From contig JAUPFV010000001.1 in the NCBI GenBank assembly GCA_036936605.1, positions 76,403,910 to 76,467,909 on the forward strand: a stretch of 64,000 bases of DNA. Reading direction: 5' to 3'. The position numbers were made by a program, and so were the translations under genes. Positions 44,561-57,769 of this stretch are shown piece by piece. The notes beneath the pieces are model-generated. The model was not told where the DNA came from and ran no database searches. It saw nothing but the letters and a program-made list of their open reading frames with translations. How positions within the stretch are numbered: position 1 is the stretch's first letter; each line of letters opens with the position of its first letter. The DNA comes from Limnanthes douglasii subsp. nivea. Taxonomy: Eukaryota; Streptophyta; Magnoliopsida; Brassicales; Limnanthaceae.

Positions 44561-47110
44561 AGTGGAGGCATTAGAAAAGTGCTTTCACTATCGAGGTCGT
44601 TCATAGATTCTAGTTCGCGATTATTATTACTTGGACCATATACTTTACTTTTTATTTATGATGTTAGTTTATTATATGTGTCTATCACTTGTAAGACTGT
44701 TATGACATGTGTTTATGACTTGTATATTTGTTATGACTATTATGATATTTGTTTATGTTTGTTTATTACTATAATGATCTTTGTTTTTTATTTGTATGAC
44801 TATCAAGGTCATTGATAGGTTGGTATGGACCCAATAAAAACATCAATCAAAAAGCAATAAAAACTAACATAAACTGAAATACATAAAACATACATGAAAC
44901 ATACACAACAAATATATAGAACATAAACTGAATAACATCAGAAGCAAAATCTGGGAAAGTGATAGAGTTATATAATTCAAATACATTAATCTATGATAGA
45001 GTTATGTCATTCAATTTCTGCTTCTACAAGGCTAGTATCCAACTCTAATTGTTTCGTATGTTGTTTGAGAAAGTGATCGTTCAAAAATTTATCCATTTAT
45101 TGTTTAATGGATTCATAAATCTGGGAACCAGATATCATATTTGTCGCTTCTCTGACATCCAGTGGGAGGTTGGAAACACTAACAGTTGGAATTGAATTCA
45201 AATAATTGTATCTGGCAGTAATTTTGCACGAATGCGTGGATGTTGTTGGGGAGCTCCATGACCTCTATACTAGTAGTTCATTTTATAAATAATTTTGTTA
45301 AAAAATATATCGATATTATATCTTGACAAATTTTTCTTAACATATTTGACGAATTTTATCAATTGGTGGTCTTCTTAAAAAAATCTATTTCATGTCGTAC
45401 AAATTAAAAGTTTGGATATTTATGATATGAGTACATAAAAAAATATGGTACATTTGTGAAACTATTTATGAAATCTAAATCATCTTTGTTTACTGTATAT
45501 CGCTTTCGATACTGTCCGACAATCGCACTATCCATTTAGAATAACGTTGAATCCCCAACATAGTCTTTATATTTTTGGTAAATATAGAGTAAAATTTGAC
45601 ATTTTAAATATTTTATATTACTAATTTTCCAACCAATAGATTTTAATTTAAGGTAGTAGGAGAAAAAAAAGGAAAAAATAAATAAAATGATTGAATATGA
45701 AAAATAATAATAAAAAATATTTTGAAGCAGTGGGAGTGAAGTAAAAAAATATATATACAATGTTAACTGTCTACTCTAAAAATACCTATTGAAAATAAAA
45801 TACGTAAATTTAGAGATCCGTTTATACTATTTGTTGGAACGCGGTTTTTAGAAAATAATAGATATATTTAACTTTTATTCCCATTTAGAGTGTGTTGGCG
45901 ATGCTTTAAGAATGTAAAAATACCGGGATGCACCCTGGGTACATATTTACAAGTCCGTTGTTAGTAGTTTTTTTTTGTCGACCTACTTTTCTTTTGGTGG
46001 GAGGTTTTGGTACTAAGACTGAAGACTCTTTTGAGGCAACCGTACTACCTAACGTGTCCATGTGCGTGCTAACACTCTTGGTTTGCTCAATGACATATTT
46101 TCGATGACTATGGTCCCGTTTACCGATCGGTTCAGACCAAAAAAAATGTTCTATTTCTAGTGATAACGAGTTCTTTGGGCTTCACAACGTGAGTTATTAC
46201 AGATTTTAGAATATGCATAATCCTATTAATAATATGATCTTAATATTTAGTCCCGTAACCACATATATAACCATATATAATGTATAGTTTTTTAATATAC
46301 CATCTTCATACGTAGTTGCATTTCTAGGAAACGATATCTAGTTTTCTTCAAAATATATCCAAATTGTCTTTACGAATGGATCTACCTTATCTTTCTATTA
46401 TAGTTATTTTACATGTGCAATGTGTTCCGCGTATTTTCCTAATAACACATCCACATGCTATACGATCTACGTTTATATTTTAACCCATTTAATAGTCTTA
46501 TGTGTTAATTATAGGCATGCATGAGATATATAACTACATGGTTTCAAGTTCAATGTATATATATATGATCCGATACAATCCGAAATTTATTTCGCTCCAA
46601 AAATTCGAAAATATTTGGATGTTGTGTTTGTAAACTTTGTCCTATACAAATTTAAAATTGTATTGGCTATTTACAAATTAAATTTTTAAGACCGCAATCT
46701 AAAAAAAATTCATTTAATTTTATAACATTAAATTATGATAACATTAGAAACGGAAGTTCCCAAACTTTAAATATATGCTCCATAGCTATGAATAGGGTGA
46801 ATCTCTCAATTTACCTGTACAAATTTTAAGAAATTACCTTTCATAACAATATCTTTATTTTTATTATAATAATCAAATAAAAAAATTGGATTTTTTTGTT
46901 CGATAAACTTTTTACTTTTTTAGAAGGTTTTCAAGGGGTTTAAATTTACCGGTTTTAGAGACTTTTGTAATCAATTAGGATATATGGAATTATTTTATTT
47001 TTTTTAGATTTTATTAAAATGTGTTTTGAGTGAAGGTGAGATATAAAAAAAAAGATTAAAAAAAAAAAAAGCTAAATCTAACCGTGGAGTAAACAGTGAT
47101 TCGTAGGAAA
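44560..47110. other. AT-rich intergenic DNA upstream of FRS10
   Basis: No gene was recognised on either strand. The segment is strongly A/T-rich with poly-A and poly-T runs. Confidence 0.5.
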
Positions 47111-47112
47111 AT

Positions 47113-47133
47113 TATATATAGAGAGAGAGAGAA
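47113..47133 (+). promoter_or_regulatory. TATA box and GA tract of the FRS10 promoter
   Basis: TATATATA (47113-47120) is followed directly by a GAGAGAGAGAGA tract, a common plant core-promoter arrangement, about 240 bp before the inferred 5' UTR donor. The position is inferred from context. Confidence 0.5.
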
Positions 47134-47144
47134 GGGGTGACAGT

Positions 47145-48878
47145 GAAAACATCACCCAGGTCAAGTGAATTTTCAAACATTTGTATCGTCCTAGGATAGT
47201 TATTTAGAGTGACCTCTAAAGTTTGTGTTTTTTTGTTATCGTGTACATTCTGATACACCTCGTTGCAGAAAACTGAATTAAGGGGGTTTGAATCTTTGTT
47301 TTCTCCAAACCACAGACAACAGTCAAGAGGGTGTTGCCATTTGATATCTAGTCTGGTATGTTTTTTCATCTTCTGTCTCAGTAACATTTTAGGATCTGGT
47401 TTTTCGTTCTGTGTTTGGTCTAATTTTAGTTTCCCTATCGTAGCTAGGGTTTTATTGGACCTGATGTGTTGTTTGTTGAAGTTTCAATGGATATACCGAA
47501 GTCTTTGTTGAGTTTCGCTGGATGTTGTGTAATGACTTTAGTGGTTTCTATGGGTAATTCTTGTAAAAGCAGCCTCAGTTTTTGAGCTTTTGTGAGAAGT
47601 TAGGATCAGTAATGAGTTGGGAAGCTAAGTTGTAAGAAGTTATTAAATTGGTTATCATCCAGACCATTTATGTCTTTTGAGTCTCACTTTTAAACATGGA
47701 TGGACCTAGCAGCGGGCATAATTATGAAAAGATTTTAATTTCAATATAGAGAATCGGCTGTTACGAGTAGATCTTACGGGCAAGTATAATTTAAGGCTAC
47801 TTAGTTTTTAGTCAAGGGCTTACTATGGATGCAAGGATATTCCGATGGAGAAGACAAGAGACCTGATAATATAACCAGAGAAAGTTAAAGCAATTAGAAG
47901 GGTGTATCTGTTTGGTTAACTAAGTTGGGTTGGTCTTGTATTTGTTTATCTTTGGCTACTAGGGCTTGTGATTCTACTTGAGAGTTGATAATTGTTTTCC
48001 GGTAGAAGTTTGATTGGAGTATCCAAAGTCTTAAAATAAAATTTTGCTATATGTTCTGTAATCACTTATATTTTGTTGCTATGGAATTCTCGTAAAAGTT
48101 GCTTCGAATTTTCAGCTTTTGTTTCCGTTTGTTTGAGTCCTTAAAGTTATGGAAAATAAAGTTCATTAGGATCTGAGATTAACTTTTTCAGAAGGAACTT
48201 TAGTGAGGTGAATGCCCGAAATATGACAGGTCTCAAATAGGTTATTATCAGAACATTTATGTTCTCTTTCCCTTCGGCCTTTCGTTTTACTGCTCCCTAG
48301 TTCTTACAAGTTAACTCTTTTGTCGGAATTTTCTTATGAGATAATGGGTGACAAATCGTGTCGATATCGCTTAATTTTATAGTTAACGAAAGAAATGGGT
48401 TTCACTTTTAAATATTGACTTAGTGACTAACTTAATTATCAAATGATTCTAAACCACATCTCGAGTATACTGTTACAAGTACTTCTGTTGGGCAAGTATA
48501 TAATTAGAGGAGTTACTATAGTAGAAAACTAAAGTCCTCAAATTCCAAAATAAGCTAGTCAAATTAAGATTTCTTAACTTTTCGGGATATTTGAGGTTAC
48601 TTAGGTTTTATGTACTATAATATACCGGCATGATACCAGGTGAAAACACGAACTGGATGTTAACTGTCTTATTTTCCTATTAAATACGAGCTTAGACACG
48701 TTACTAAACTACATTAGGGATGTCGTGCAAGTTCCTATCTTCTTTCGTCCTACAAACTATCTTGATGGCTTAAGTTTAATATTTATACTTCCTTGTCGGA
48801 TTTTTCAGGTTCAGCAGCCAAGTCGAGTATCAAGGTTTGAATCTGGAAGAACTTTAAAGCGGATATTTGAAGATTGCA
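47145..48878 (+). other. FRS10 5' UTR with a large intron
   Basis: The inferred first exon (about 47145-47355) ends in GTCTG|GTATGT. The acceptor GATTTTTCAG|GTTCAG is at 48808, giving a 1.45-kb intron and a second UTR exon 48809-48878 just before the ATG. There is no coding potential between. A leader intron of this kind is common in plants and may affect expression. Unconfirmed by transcripts. Confidence 0.5.
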
Positions 48879-51429
48879 ATGAAGCCATCTAATGACATCT
48901 GGATTCGACACCAGAAGTGTCCATGTGGAGATTGGAAGTGTTATATTAAACTGGAAGGTGAGGGTCAGACGTCAATTAGCTCTCAGCTACCCGAGATTGA
49001 GGCAACATCGTCTTCTTCCTCATTTGATGTTTATTTTACTCCTTATGTTGGTCAAATATTCAGAAGTGACGATGAGGGTTTTGAATACTACATTAATTTC
49101 GCACGAAAGAATGGGTTTTCAATTAGAAAAGCACGCTCAACAGAAAGCCAAGCTTTGGGTGTCTATAGGCGAGATTTTGTTTGTTATCGGTCTGGATTCA
49201 ATCAACCAAGAAAGAAAGCCAATGTAGAGCATCCGCGTGACCGGAAGTCCGTACGGTGCGGTTGTGATGCAAAATTGTATTTAACGAAGGAAATCGTCAA
49301 CGGTGTCTCTCAATGGTATGTTTCGCAGTTTAGCAATATTCATAATCACGAACTATTGGAGGATGATCAAGTAAGATTGCTCCCGGCTTACCGGAAAATA
49401 CACGAATCCGATCAAGAACGAATCTTGTTGCTATCCAAAGCTGGGTTTCCGGTGAATCGGATTGTGAAGCTTTTGGAAATAGAAAAGGGCGTTGTACCTG
49501 GTAAATTGCCTTTTATTGAAAAGGATGTTAGAAACTTTGTACGGACGTGCAAGAAGACTGTTCAAGAGAACGATGCTTTGCTCAATGAAAAACGAGATAA
49601 TGATACCCTGGAACTCCTCGAGGCTTGCAAAACTACCATTGAGAGAGATCCTGAATTTGTTTATGACTATACTATGGATGACAATGATAAAGTAGAAAAC
49701 ATTGCATGGTCATATGGAGACTCCGTTCGTGCATATACATTATTCGGTGATGTTGTGACTTTCGACACCACATATCATTCCATTACTTATGGCTTGCTTC
49801 TTGGACTTTGGTTTGGCATAGATAACCATGGCAAGCCGATTCTCTTTGGTTGTGCTTTGCTACAGGATGAAAATTCCTATTCTTTCACATGGGCTTTACA
49901 GGTTTGTTGTGGATGTTATAATTTGCATTAATCTTTATTTGTGTATAACTACTTTTTTTTGGACAGACTTTTCTTCGCTTCATGAGAGGACGATACCCAC
50001 AAACGTTGATAACAGATTTGGATTCAGGGCTTAGAGATGCTATATTAAGGGAATTACCGAATACAAAGCATGTTATCTGTATCTGGCGGATCATGTCCAA
50101 ACTATCCAGTTGGTTTGATCATGGGCCACAGTTTGAAGACTTTAGAGCTGGTTTTGATGTTTTATGTCGGCTGGAGGTCATAGAAGATTTTGAACATCAA
50201 TGGACCCTTTTTGTTGATCGTTTTGGACTTGTTTCAGATAAGCATATATCTTTATTATATTCATATCGAGCGTCGTGGCCTTTTTCTTACATTAGAGGCT
50301 ACCCTTTAGTTCGTGCTATGACAGTCGAGTTTTTTCATTCTCTGGATGGGTACATGAAAAGGATTGTGGATGGACAAACATGTTTACAGGTGTTCTTTCA
50401 GCAGGTATGCTTCTAGCATCATCCAGGTTTTAGTGTTTTGCTTTGCACTCAATTCTTTTCTTCGAAACTTATCTATGAGTAACGGGACACATTAACAAAG
50501 ATACAAAAGAACCAATATTCTTGACCTAAAAGCCTTCTTATGTTGCGATATATATTGATATATCGTTGTTTGGAAGATGTAAACAGGATAATGTATAATT
50601 TCTCCATTGTTACATAGCTGTGTCCTTATAAGTACTAGTATACTCTCTACATGTGCTTCTGATTTGTAAAGGGTCTATGTAATTTCGGGTACTAAGAGGT
50701 TCTTTGGTGTGATCAGCTTATTTGACTTTTAGGCATATAAAAAAAATTATGTTCTACGAATTTGAAAATCTGACATATGATAATGATTGATCCATTTAGG
50801 ATTAAAAAATTTGCTCTCTATCGGGGATGATGCAGGTTGGTATTGCTGCAAGCACAAGGAATCAATCCAGAGAAAATCTACAGTACGTGCATATCAAAAC
50901 ATGCATGCCAATCGAGGAACATGCAAGAAGCATTCTCTCCCCTTATGCCTTCAACATATTACAAAACGAACTTGTGTTGTCCATGCAATACGCCGCAACC
51001 GAGATGGCGAACGGATCGATTCTATTACGACACTGCAAGAAAATAGACGGGGAGTGCCTTGTGATCTGGATTCCAGATGAGGAACAAATTCATTGTTCGT
51101 GTAAGGAGTTTGAACAGTCAGGAATACTATGCAGGCACTGTCTGCGAGTATTAGTAATGAAAAACTACTTTGAAATACCAGACAAATATTTTAAACTTCG
51201 TTGGCGGCTCGAGAGTTTATTAGTTCCGATGGAAAATCGAGACGGTGATGAGTCTGCTCGGGCATTCCATTCATTAGCCGGGACGCTGCTGGAAGAATCT
51301 TTAATCTCAAAAGAACGGTTTGAGTATGTTCATCGAGAGCTCACCAGACTTCTTGATAATATTAGAAATATGGTTGCTACTGAGGATTTGAATACTCTAA
51401 TGCCAGCTAACACGGTAAGTGAGTCTTAG
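48879..51429 (+). CDS. FRS10: FAR1-RELATED SEQUENCE 10-type transcription factor (domesticated MULE transposase)
   Basis: Three exons in phase 0: 48879-49901, 49967-50404, 50836-51429, giving 684 residues, close to Arabidopsis FRS10 as I recall it. The N-terminus WIRHQKCPCGDWKCYI is typical of this subgroup. A FAR1 DNA-binding zinc finger spans about 60-165 (FVCYRSGFNQPRKK, RCGCDAKL, NIHNHELL). The MULE-type transposase-derived core spans about 260-480 (VTFDTTYH near 295, LITDLDSGLRDAI near 357). A SWIM zinc finger lies near 570-595 (C-S-C...C-R-H). The start is the ATG at 48879; an upstream in-frame TTG extension has no support. FHY3/FAR1, the founders, activate FHY1/FHL in phyA signalling. 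FRS10's own role is less known. Near the end, GTAAGT just before the TAG could act as a donor for an alternative last exon. Confidence 0.92.
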
Positions 51430-52020
51430 GCCAAGATAAAGAAAGCTTAATATCTGCATATTCGTGAGACTCGTTGAGGCAGTATATAAGATTATCCTTC
51501 ATCAGTTTTTGCGCAGCCATAAAAAATTGCAACGTACTTGAATATGATATGTATTGATAACGATATGTATATTGATTATAATGTTGATTTCCTTGTAGGT
51601 GGGTTTATATTGAATAGCCATTTTCAATATTCAGTTCAATATTTTCTTATAATATTGTTGAACGTAAATACTAGTCTTGAACTCAGATTTATAAAAAAGT
51701 TAATAAGGTTATTAAATGTCAGACAACTAGGGATGAAAACCGGGTCGCGTTTTGCCCGGTATGTATTATGTGAAAACTGCATTTTTTAATGGAAAGGGTT
51801 GTTATATTTGTTGTGAAAACAAGGTACAGTTTATAACAAGCACCAAAAAAAAAATCCATGATATGGTATTGTCAAATGGTTTGCTTCTTAATAAGCACAC
51901 ATGTATACTTTTAGTAAATGAGTTATAATTTGTCTATACGTAATCAAAATCAAATTGATGAAACCAAAAAATTATTGTATCTAGTTTTTAGATGAATAAC
52001 TTGGGGTAAGCTCATATAAT
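51430..52020. other. FRS10 3' flank
   Basis: No further gene is seen. The FRS10 3' UTR probably ends in the first 200-300 bp. Confidence 0.4.
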
Positions 52021-52028
52021 TTTTGGTA

Positions 52029-52837
52029 CGAGGATCAAGCGGAATAACCGTACGGAATAACAATAGTACTTCCATTTTTCAATCCTATTATATTGAGAAT
52101 ATGTTGAATAAAATTAATTTTAAACTTTTTTCTCCACTTAGCACACCTATGGATTCTAGTATTACGCTTTTACCTAATAAAAATGTTGCAGTATATCAAC
52201 TTGAATACTCAAGCACCATTGGTTGTCTTATGTATGCCATGACTAACACAACGCCAAATATTTCCTATTTTGTTCAAAAACTTAGTATGTATACTAGTAA
52301 TCCTAGTTCACATCGTTGACATGCTTTAAACAGAGTATTCAAGTATTTAAAAACAACCATGGATTATGGTTTGACTTATACATGATTTCTTTCGATTCTT
52401 GAAGTTATTCGGATGCGAGTTATATTTCCAATGTAGAAGATCATTCTCCCACAAGTGGATGTGGGTTCTTTCTTGGGCGAGGTGCTATATCTTGGACATC
52501 CAAAAGATAAACATGCTTTACTAATTCAATGATGGAACCTGAGTTTGTAGCATTATCAGCAGCTAGTTAAGAATCCGAGTAACTAAGAAATCTGATATAT
52601 CAAATTCACTTGTGGCCCAAAGCAATATCACATATATCTATCAGGTGTGATAGTTGTGCTGCATTGGCTAAAGTCAATAAAAAGGTTTACAAAGACCGGT
52701 TTAGACACTTAGGTGTAAAACATAACATGATTTGTGAATGCATCACACATGGTGTTGTATCAGGGGAGTTTTTCACAACTCAGTATAATTTAGCCGATCA
52801 TTTAACTAAAGGGTTAAGTAGAGAACTTATGCACTAG
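52029..52837 (+). pseudogene. Ty1/copia RT C-terminus and RNase H remnant
   Basis: The plus strand encodes the end of a copia RT/RNase H in several frames: STPMDSSITLLPNKN and SSTIGCLMYAMTNTTPNISYFVQKLSMYTSNPSSH, then a decayed middle with the S-G-C-G-x-F-L-G block near 52460. A final open piece (52610-52837) has ISIRCDSCAALAKVNKK, H-N-M-I and YNLADHLTKGLSRE. The order matches the last third of copia pol. No LTR was identified. Multiple stops show an old fragment. Confidence 0.8.
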
Positions 52838-53760
52838 TCGGCTATTGGGATGAGATTCAAGTCCATCTGAAATCTCGCATGCTAAGATACCTGATTCTCA
52901 CCTAATATGACATGAGGTGCTGAATTCAATGTGGAAAGCTTAACATTTGGAGATTGGAACATATTTGTAATATCATCCCAAGGTATGTGTTCAGACCTGC
53001 AACTAATGGAGGTTGAAGTTTATTTCTTAATAGTTCTTTTGAAAAATTACATATACAGGTGAGAGAGTAAAAAGTTATCTATTTGAGCATGAAGTTTAGG
53101 CGTTTCAAGAAGTTAGGACTTAGATTTCATATATCTAAGAATGATAAGGACACAAGGCTAGTAAAATATAGTTTCAAGTAAAAGCATTTGAGAATATAAA
53201 TTTATGTCTATATTGTCTTCATGTATTCATTATGAATAGTAAGATTAAATGATGTTGCATAGCAAGCCCTAACTATTATGGACAAATGCAAACTGGCCTT
53301 ACAAGGACATTGACCCCATAAATCCAGCGTTTAAGGTCCCAAACAACTATTTTAGTGTTTTTTTTTCAATTTTTAAATACTTTATGGATTTATTTAAAAT
53401 AGCTCGGCAAGTCCAAATGTATTTAGATTTGGTTGTGCCATATTTTATTGCTTTCTGGATATTTGTAATGTTGGATTAAGGTTTTGAGTATTTTCTATTT
53501 AAGTTCTAAAAACCAACTTCCTTAGCAGTTTTTTTTGTTAATTAAGAATTGTTTTTCTGAACTTTTGAGTTCTATACACCATAGGGTTAGAATTTATCCA
53601 GCTATAATTATTTTTTTGTTATCTTGCATATACCATCTTAGTATTAGAGTGTCAGATTCCTGCACATGGGAATTATGTTGCCGCAAAGAGATCGAAGAAA
53701 GATCACCGCGTCAATCATTGACATCTACCAATGAGAGGATCTGGATCGTGTAGCCCTGAT
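52838..53760. other. No recognised gene; possible copia 3' flank
   Basis: AT-rich DNA between the copia remnant and the gypsy remnant. The first part may include the copia 3' end, but no LTR pair was found. Confidence 0.4.
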
Positions 53761-56660
53761 GGAGGACATTAACAAACGAGAGTTCCAGATGAATTGGGAA
53801 TAACTAAGCACGTTGAAATAATGGATGCAAATAGCGATGCAGAGGATGAACATCAGATTCTGAGCTCCAGAATCGAAAAACCTACCGTCGAGTTCTGAAA
53901 GAGACTACGACGTGCGTCAAAATAATTTTGACATCATGCTGAGCTATCTAACAGTTTTTGGATTGGGTCGCATTTGTAGAAGAAATCCTAGATTTCAAAG
54001 ACGTCCCAAACAACAAGAGGGTGCAGCTGGTTGCAACCAAGTTTCGGGGTCAAGCTGCATCGTGGTGGCAATATCTGAAATAAAGAATGTTAAGGCAATG
54101 TAAATATCCACATGGGATAAACTTGTGAAATAGATTAGGTCGATTTTTTACCTTATAATTATGCGAGAATCATGTATCAACAATTACGGAACCTAAAACA
54201 GGGTTCTAGATCTGTTCACGAATATACTAAGGAATTTTTTAAGCTGAAAAGTTGTGTCGATGTTGTTAATTGGGATGACCAGTTGGTATCTCGCTACGTT
54301 AGGACAATAAGGCAACAATTTCAGGACTCTTTAAATATGTTTGATCCTATCAATGTATCTGAAGCACATCAGTCTGCCTTACACCTAGACAAATCTTTCT
54401 CGAGAAGACCATATGGTGAAGATATTGTGAGAGCATCGTCTACAGCGTTCTCAAAAAGACTAACCTGGGGTCCTAATACATCATCATAAACTATAGCGCC
54501 TAGTCAAGCTGGTACTTCTTCATAAGAAAAAAATTATCATAGTCATGAGACATGTCATAATGCGGTGCATTGCCCTAAATCACCACAGCAGTCAAGGTGA
54601 TTGTTCACAATAACTGATGATTTTCAACTTTTGGGAAAAATAAGGTATGATAAAGAAGAGGAAAACGTTGTTGATGAAGTTACCGCTGGAAACATATATG
54701 CAGGGGACATTGGGAAAAAATTGGTTATAAGGCGTGTTTGTCTTGCACCTATAGTGAACAGTGACAATGATAATTGGTTGAGGAACAATATATTTCAGTC
54801 CACTTGTACCATCAAAGGAAAAATATGAAAATATGTGATAGATACAGGGAGCTGCGAAAATATAATTTCTGAAGAAGGTGTGTAGAAATTGACGCTGAAT
54901 AGTGAGAATCACCCTAGCCCCTACAAGCTCGAATGGCTAATATAAGGCAATGAGGTAATCATCTCTCAGCGTTCTCTTGTATCTTTCTTTACTGGTGATT
55001 ATAGGTGTGATGTTCTTAGTATGAATGTCTGTCATCTTCTGTTGGAGTGGCTTGGAAATTTAATAAAAATTGCACGTATGACGGTAAAAAACATAGTTAT
55101 ACCTTTATGTGGAATAACAATAAGATTACATTAGTGTCATCTAAGGAAGTGACTCCAAAATCTTCCCTTATTGTGTCACAAAAATCTGGCATAAATATTC
55201 TAGCTCATAAAGCGGTTTTAGAGCATGCAAATGATTCCAAAGTTGTATATCCATTGGTTGTTGAAGAATATGTTAATGACCTATTTGTTGGTAGCGAGTT
55301 CGCCCATTATTGTTCGAATTTGCTGATGTGTTTCAAGATGATTTGCCTATCGGCCTACCTCAATTACGAGACATCCAACACCAGATTAATTTAGTGTCTG
55401 ATGCTAGCCCACGTAACCGTCCTCATTATATAATGAGTCCGAAATTAAATGAGAAGCTAAGGAGGCAGGTCAAGAAGTTATTAACTAAGGGCCATGTTCG
55501 TAAAATCCTTAGTCCTTGTGCAGTCACGACATTGTTAACACCTAAGAAAGATGGTTTGATGCGGATGTGCGTGGATAGTCGAGCTATCAACAAGATTAAA
55601 GTCAGATACTAATTTCCAATTCCCAAACTTGATGGGTTGTTAGGTCAACGGAGTGGTACCAAAGTGTTCACGAAGCTGGACTTGAAAAGCAGGTATCACC
55701 AGATCTGCATCCGAATGAGAGACAAATGGAAAACTACATTTAAACCCCGGGAAGGTTTGTTTGAGTGGATGATAATGCCCTTTGGCCTATCTAATGCACC
55801 ATTATTTTCATGCGCATTATGAATCAAGTTTATCTTCCTTTTATTAGTACATTCTTGGTTGTCTATTTTGATGACATACTGATTTATAGCGTTAGCGAAG
55901 AACTCTATTTAGAGCAATTGTGTGTAGTCTTATGTGTTATAAGGCATGAAGTATTCTATTTTGATAGAGTATGTCATCTTCATGGGGTATATAAAATCGA
56001 AATATGGACTATCAGTGGACGAGTCTAATAATAAGAGCAGTTCGTGACTAGCCACCACCGAAATCTATCACCGAGGTTTGATCATCTGATGGGTTGGTAT
56101 TGTTTTATCAATGGTTTATTCAAAACTTTAGCACTATCATGGCACATATTACCGGTTACACGAAAGGGGAAATTTTCAGTTGGACTCCAAAGGCAGTAGC
56201 AGCATTTGTAAAAATTAAGGTACGACTAACCATGCCACCTATATTGGTCATACCTGACTTTTCTATAAGATTTGAGTTGTATTATGATGCATATGGCATG
56301 TGTATTGGGGTTTTGCTGAGCCAACAGGGGCGACCAGTTGCATACTTTAGTGAGAAGTAATATGATGCCAAAGTTAACTACAACACCTAAGACATCGAAT
56401 TCTACGCTAGTGGTTCGAGCTTTGAAACACTGGAGTTCATACCTGGCCTATAATGATCTGTATTGTATACTGATCATGATGTATTTAAGCATGTACATAG
56501 TCAATACGAACTCTCTGCACGTCACGTGTGGTGGCCAACCGTTCACTTTTTTTTTATCAAGTATACGTTGGGAGCAATTAACCGGGTAGTTGATGTGTTG
56601 ACCATGTGGTGTATGATGATACGTATAGAAGGGGAGGTTGTTGGGTTTGAGATGACGAAA
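53760..56660 (+). pseudogene. Decayed Ty3/gypsy (chromovirus-like) gag-pol
   Basis: Plus-strand pieces in proper gypsy order. Gag is at about 53900-54490 (QLRNLKQGSRSVHEYTKEFF). The protease follows near 54835-54960 (Y-V-I-D-T-G-S-C-E-N-I-I), then RT at 55310-56010 ([41 protein letters not shown] and catalytic YFDDILIYS). RNase H is near 56270-56360 (QQGRPVAYFSEK) with a broken continuation to 56660. There are many stops and frameshifts and no LTRs or integrase were recognised. The VIDTGS protease and LTPKK-G RT style suggest a chromovirus, but lineage is uncertain. It lacks an antisense gene, unlike the two Tat elements. Confidence 0.82.
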
Positions 56661-56954
56661 TAATTACTCTCTATCGATTTTTTAATGAGGAATGATGATT
56701 TTTTAAAGGTAATCTATTATGTATTCATGTTAGAAGTTTAAACATGAGAAGCATAATGAAGAGCATCATTGTTATGATCAAACCCTATATTCTAAATCTC
56801 GCTAATTTTATTGGCTTCACTTGAAGCAGGATATTGTCTGTTTCGTGGTCGGGTATCGCATTTGTCAGATGGCTAAGGGTACGACTTCCAATATTGTCTT
56901 GTAGTTACTACTACCTAGTGTGGATAATCATCGCCTGAGGGTAGGCTCGTAATT
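56661..56954. other. Spacer before Tat-B
   Basis: No gene or recognisable element end is seen. It may hold the tail of the gypsy remnant. Confidence 0.35.
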
Positions 56955-57324
56955 TGTTGGATGTTTAATAGTAGTATGTGGGTGTTATATATTTAGTGTA
57001 GAGAGTAGAGAGATAATTAAGCTGGCTGGTAGCAGTTAATTCTCATTACCCACACTTAATGCAGGTGGTTGGGTATTTATACCCTTATGTTTGGGCCCTT
57101 ATGGGATTTCGGGTCATGTTAAATGGACCCGGGTCATGTTCAAAGACCCATGAGCTCTAAGTAGGAGAGCAAGTAGCTTAGTCAAGTAGTGTTTAGGTTT
57201 TTTAGTACTTCTGTCATAGTTCGAACAGTCCTTTGGGCTAAGTTGTTCGGAGTGATCTGTCCGGTCCGGAGGCCTTGGACCGATCTGTCCTTGTCCGGGG
57301 AGCATGTTGTATTCGGACTCATCA
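56955..57324 (-). repeat. Putative 3' LTR of Tat-B
   Basis: Begins TGTTGG and ends CTCATCA, the same last seven bases as the Tat-A LTR. It is followed inside by GGAGCCCCTTTTTAGG, which on the minus strand reads as a polypurine tract (CTAAAAAGGGGCTCC), as in Tat-A. The outer end is the less certain boundary because the partner LTR is not in the window. Confidence 0.45.
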
Positions 57325-57586
57325 GGAGCCCCTTTTTAGGTGTTTGTGCAAATACTCTTGTCAAAAACCTGAAAAACAGTCCGACATCAGGGGTAGTTTT
57401 AATCCGGACAGGTCTGTCAATTTGGGCTATGGGTTTATCCGGACAGATAAAGCTTTACGAATTCAAAATGGTTTTTGCCAGAGTTCGTGGGACACGTGTC
57501 GCTCTCTGGTTGGTTGCTGCAGCCGTTTTTTCACCTTGAATTTCGAACCCACCTTCTTTGAAAAGCAACTTCTTAATTAAAGGTGG

Positions 57587-57669
57587 TGACATCAGCACCG
57601 TCTTTAATCATTACCAATCTTTTCGAATTCTCCTAGGAATCAACTTCTTTTTCAGATTTACTATAAATT
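57587..57669 (+). promoter_or_regulatory. Putative promoter of the Tat-B antisense gene
   Basis: TGACATCA (57587-57594, bZIP-type word) and TATAAATT (57662-57669) lie about 175 and 100 bp before the ATG at 57770. A reverse-complement TGATGTCA and a TATAAATA precede the Tat-A antisense gene in the same order. Confidence 0.4.
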
Positions 57670-57769
57670 CAAACTCATTTTCTACTGTTTTACCATTTCT
57701 TTCACATTTACTCTGCAAAATCTCTCAAAGCTTTCTCTCTCTAAAGCAAAAATTTTGCTCAAATAGTTT

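Noticed and set aside
49193..49232. Overlapping +1-frame ORFs within FRS10 exon 1 (48892-49227, 49492-49695)
   Set aside because: They are shadows of the FRS10 frame, which carries the FAR1 and transposase motifs.
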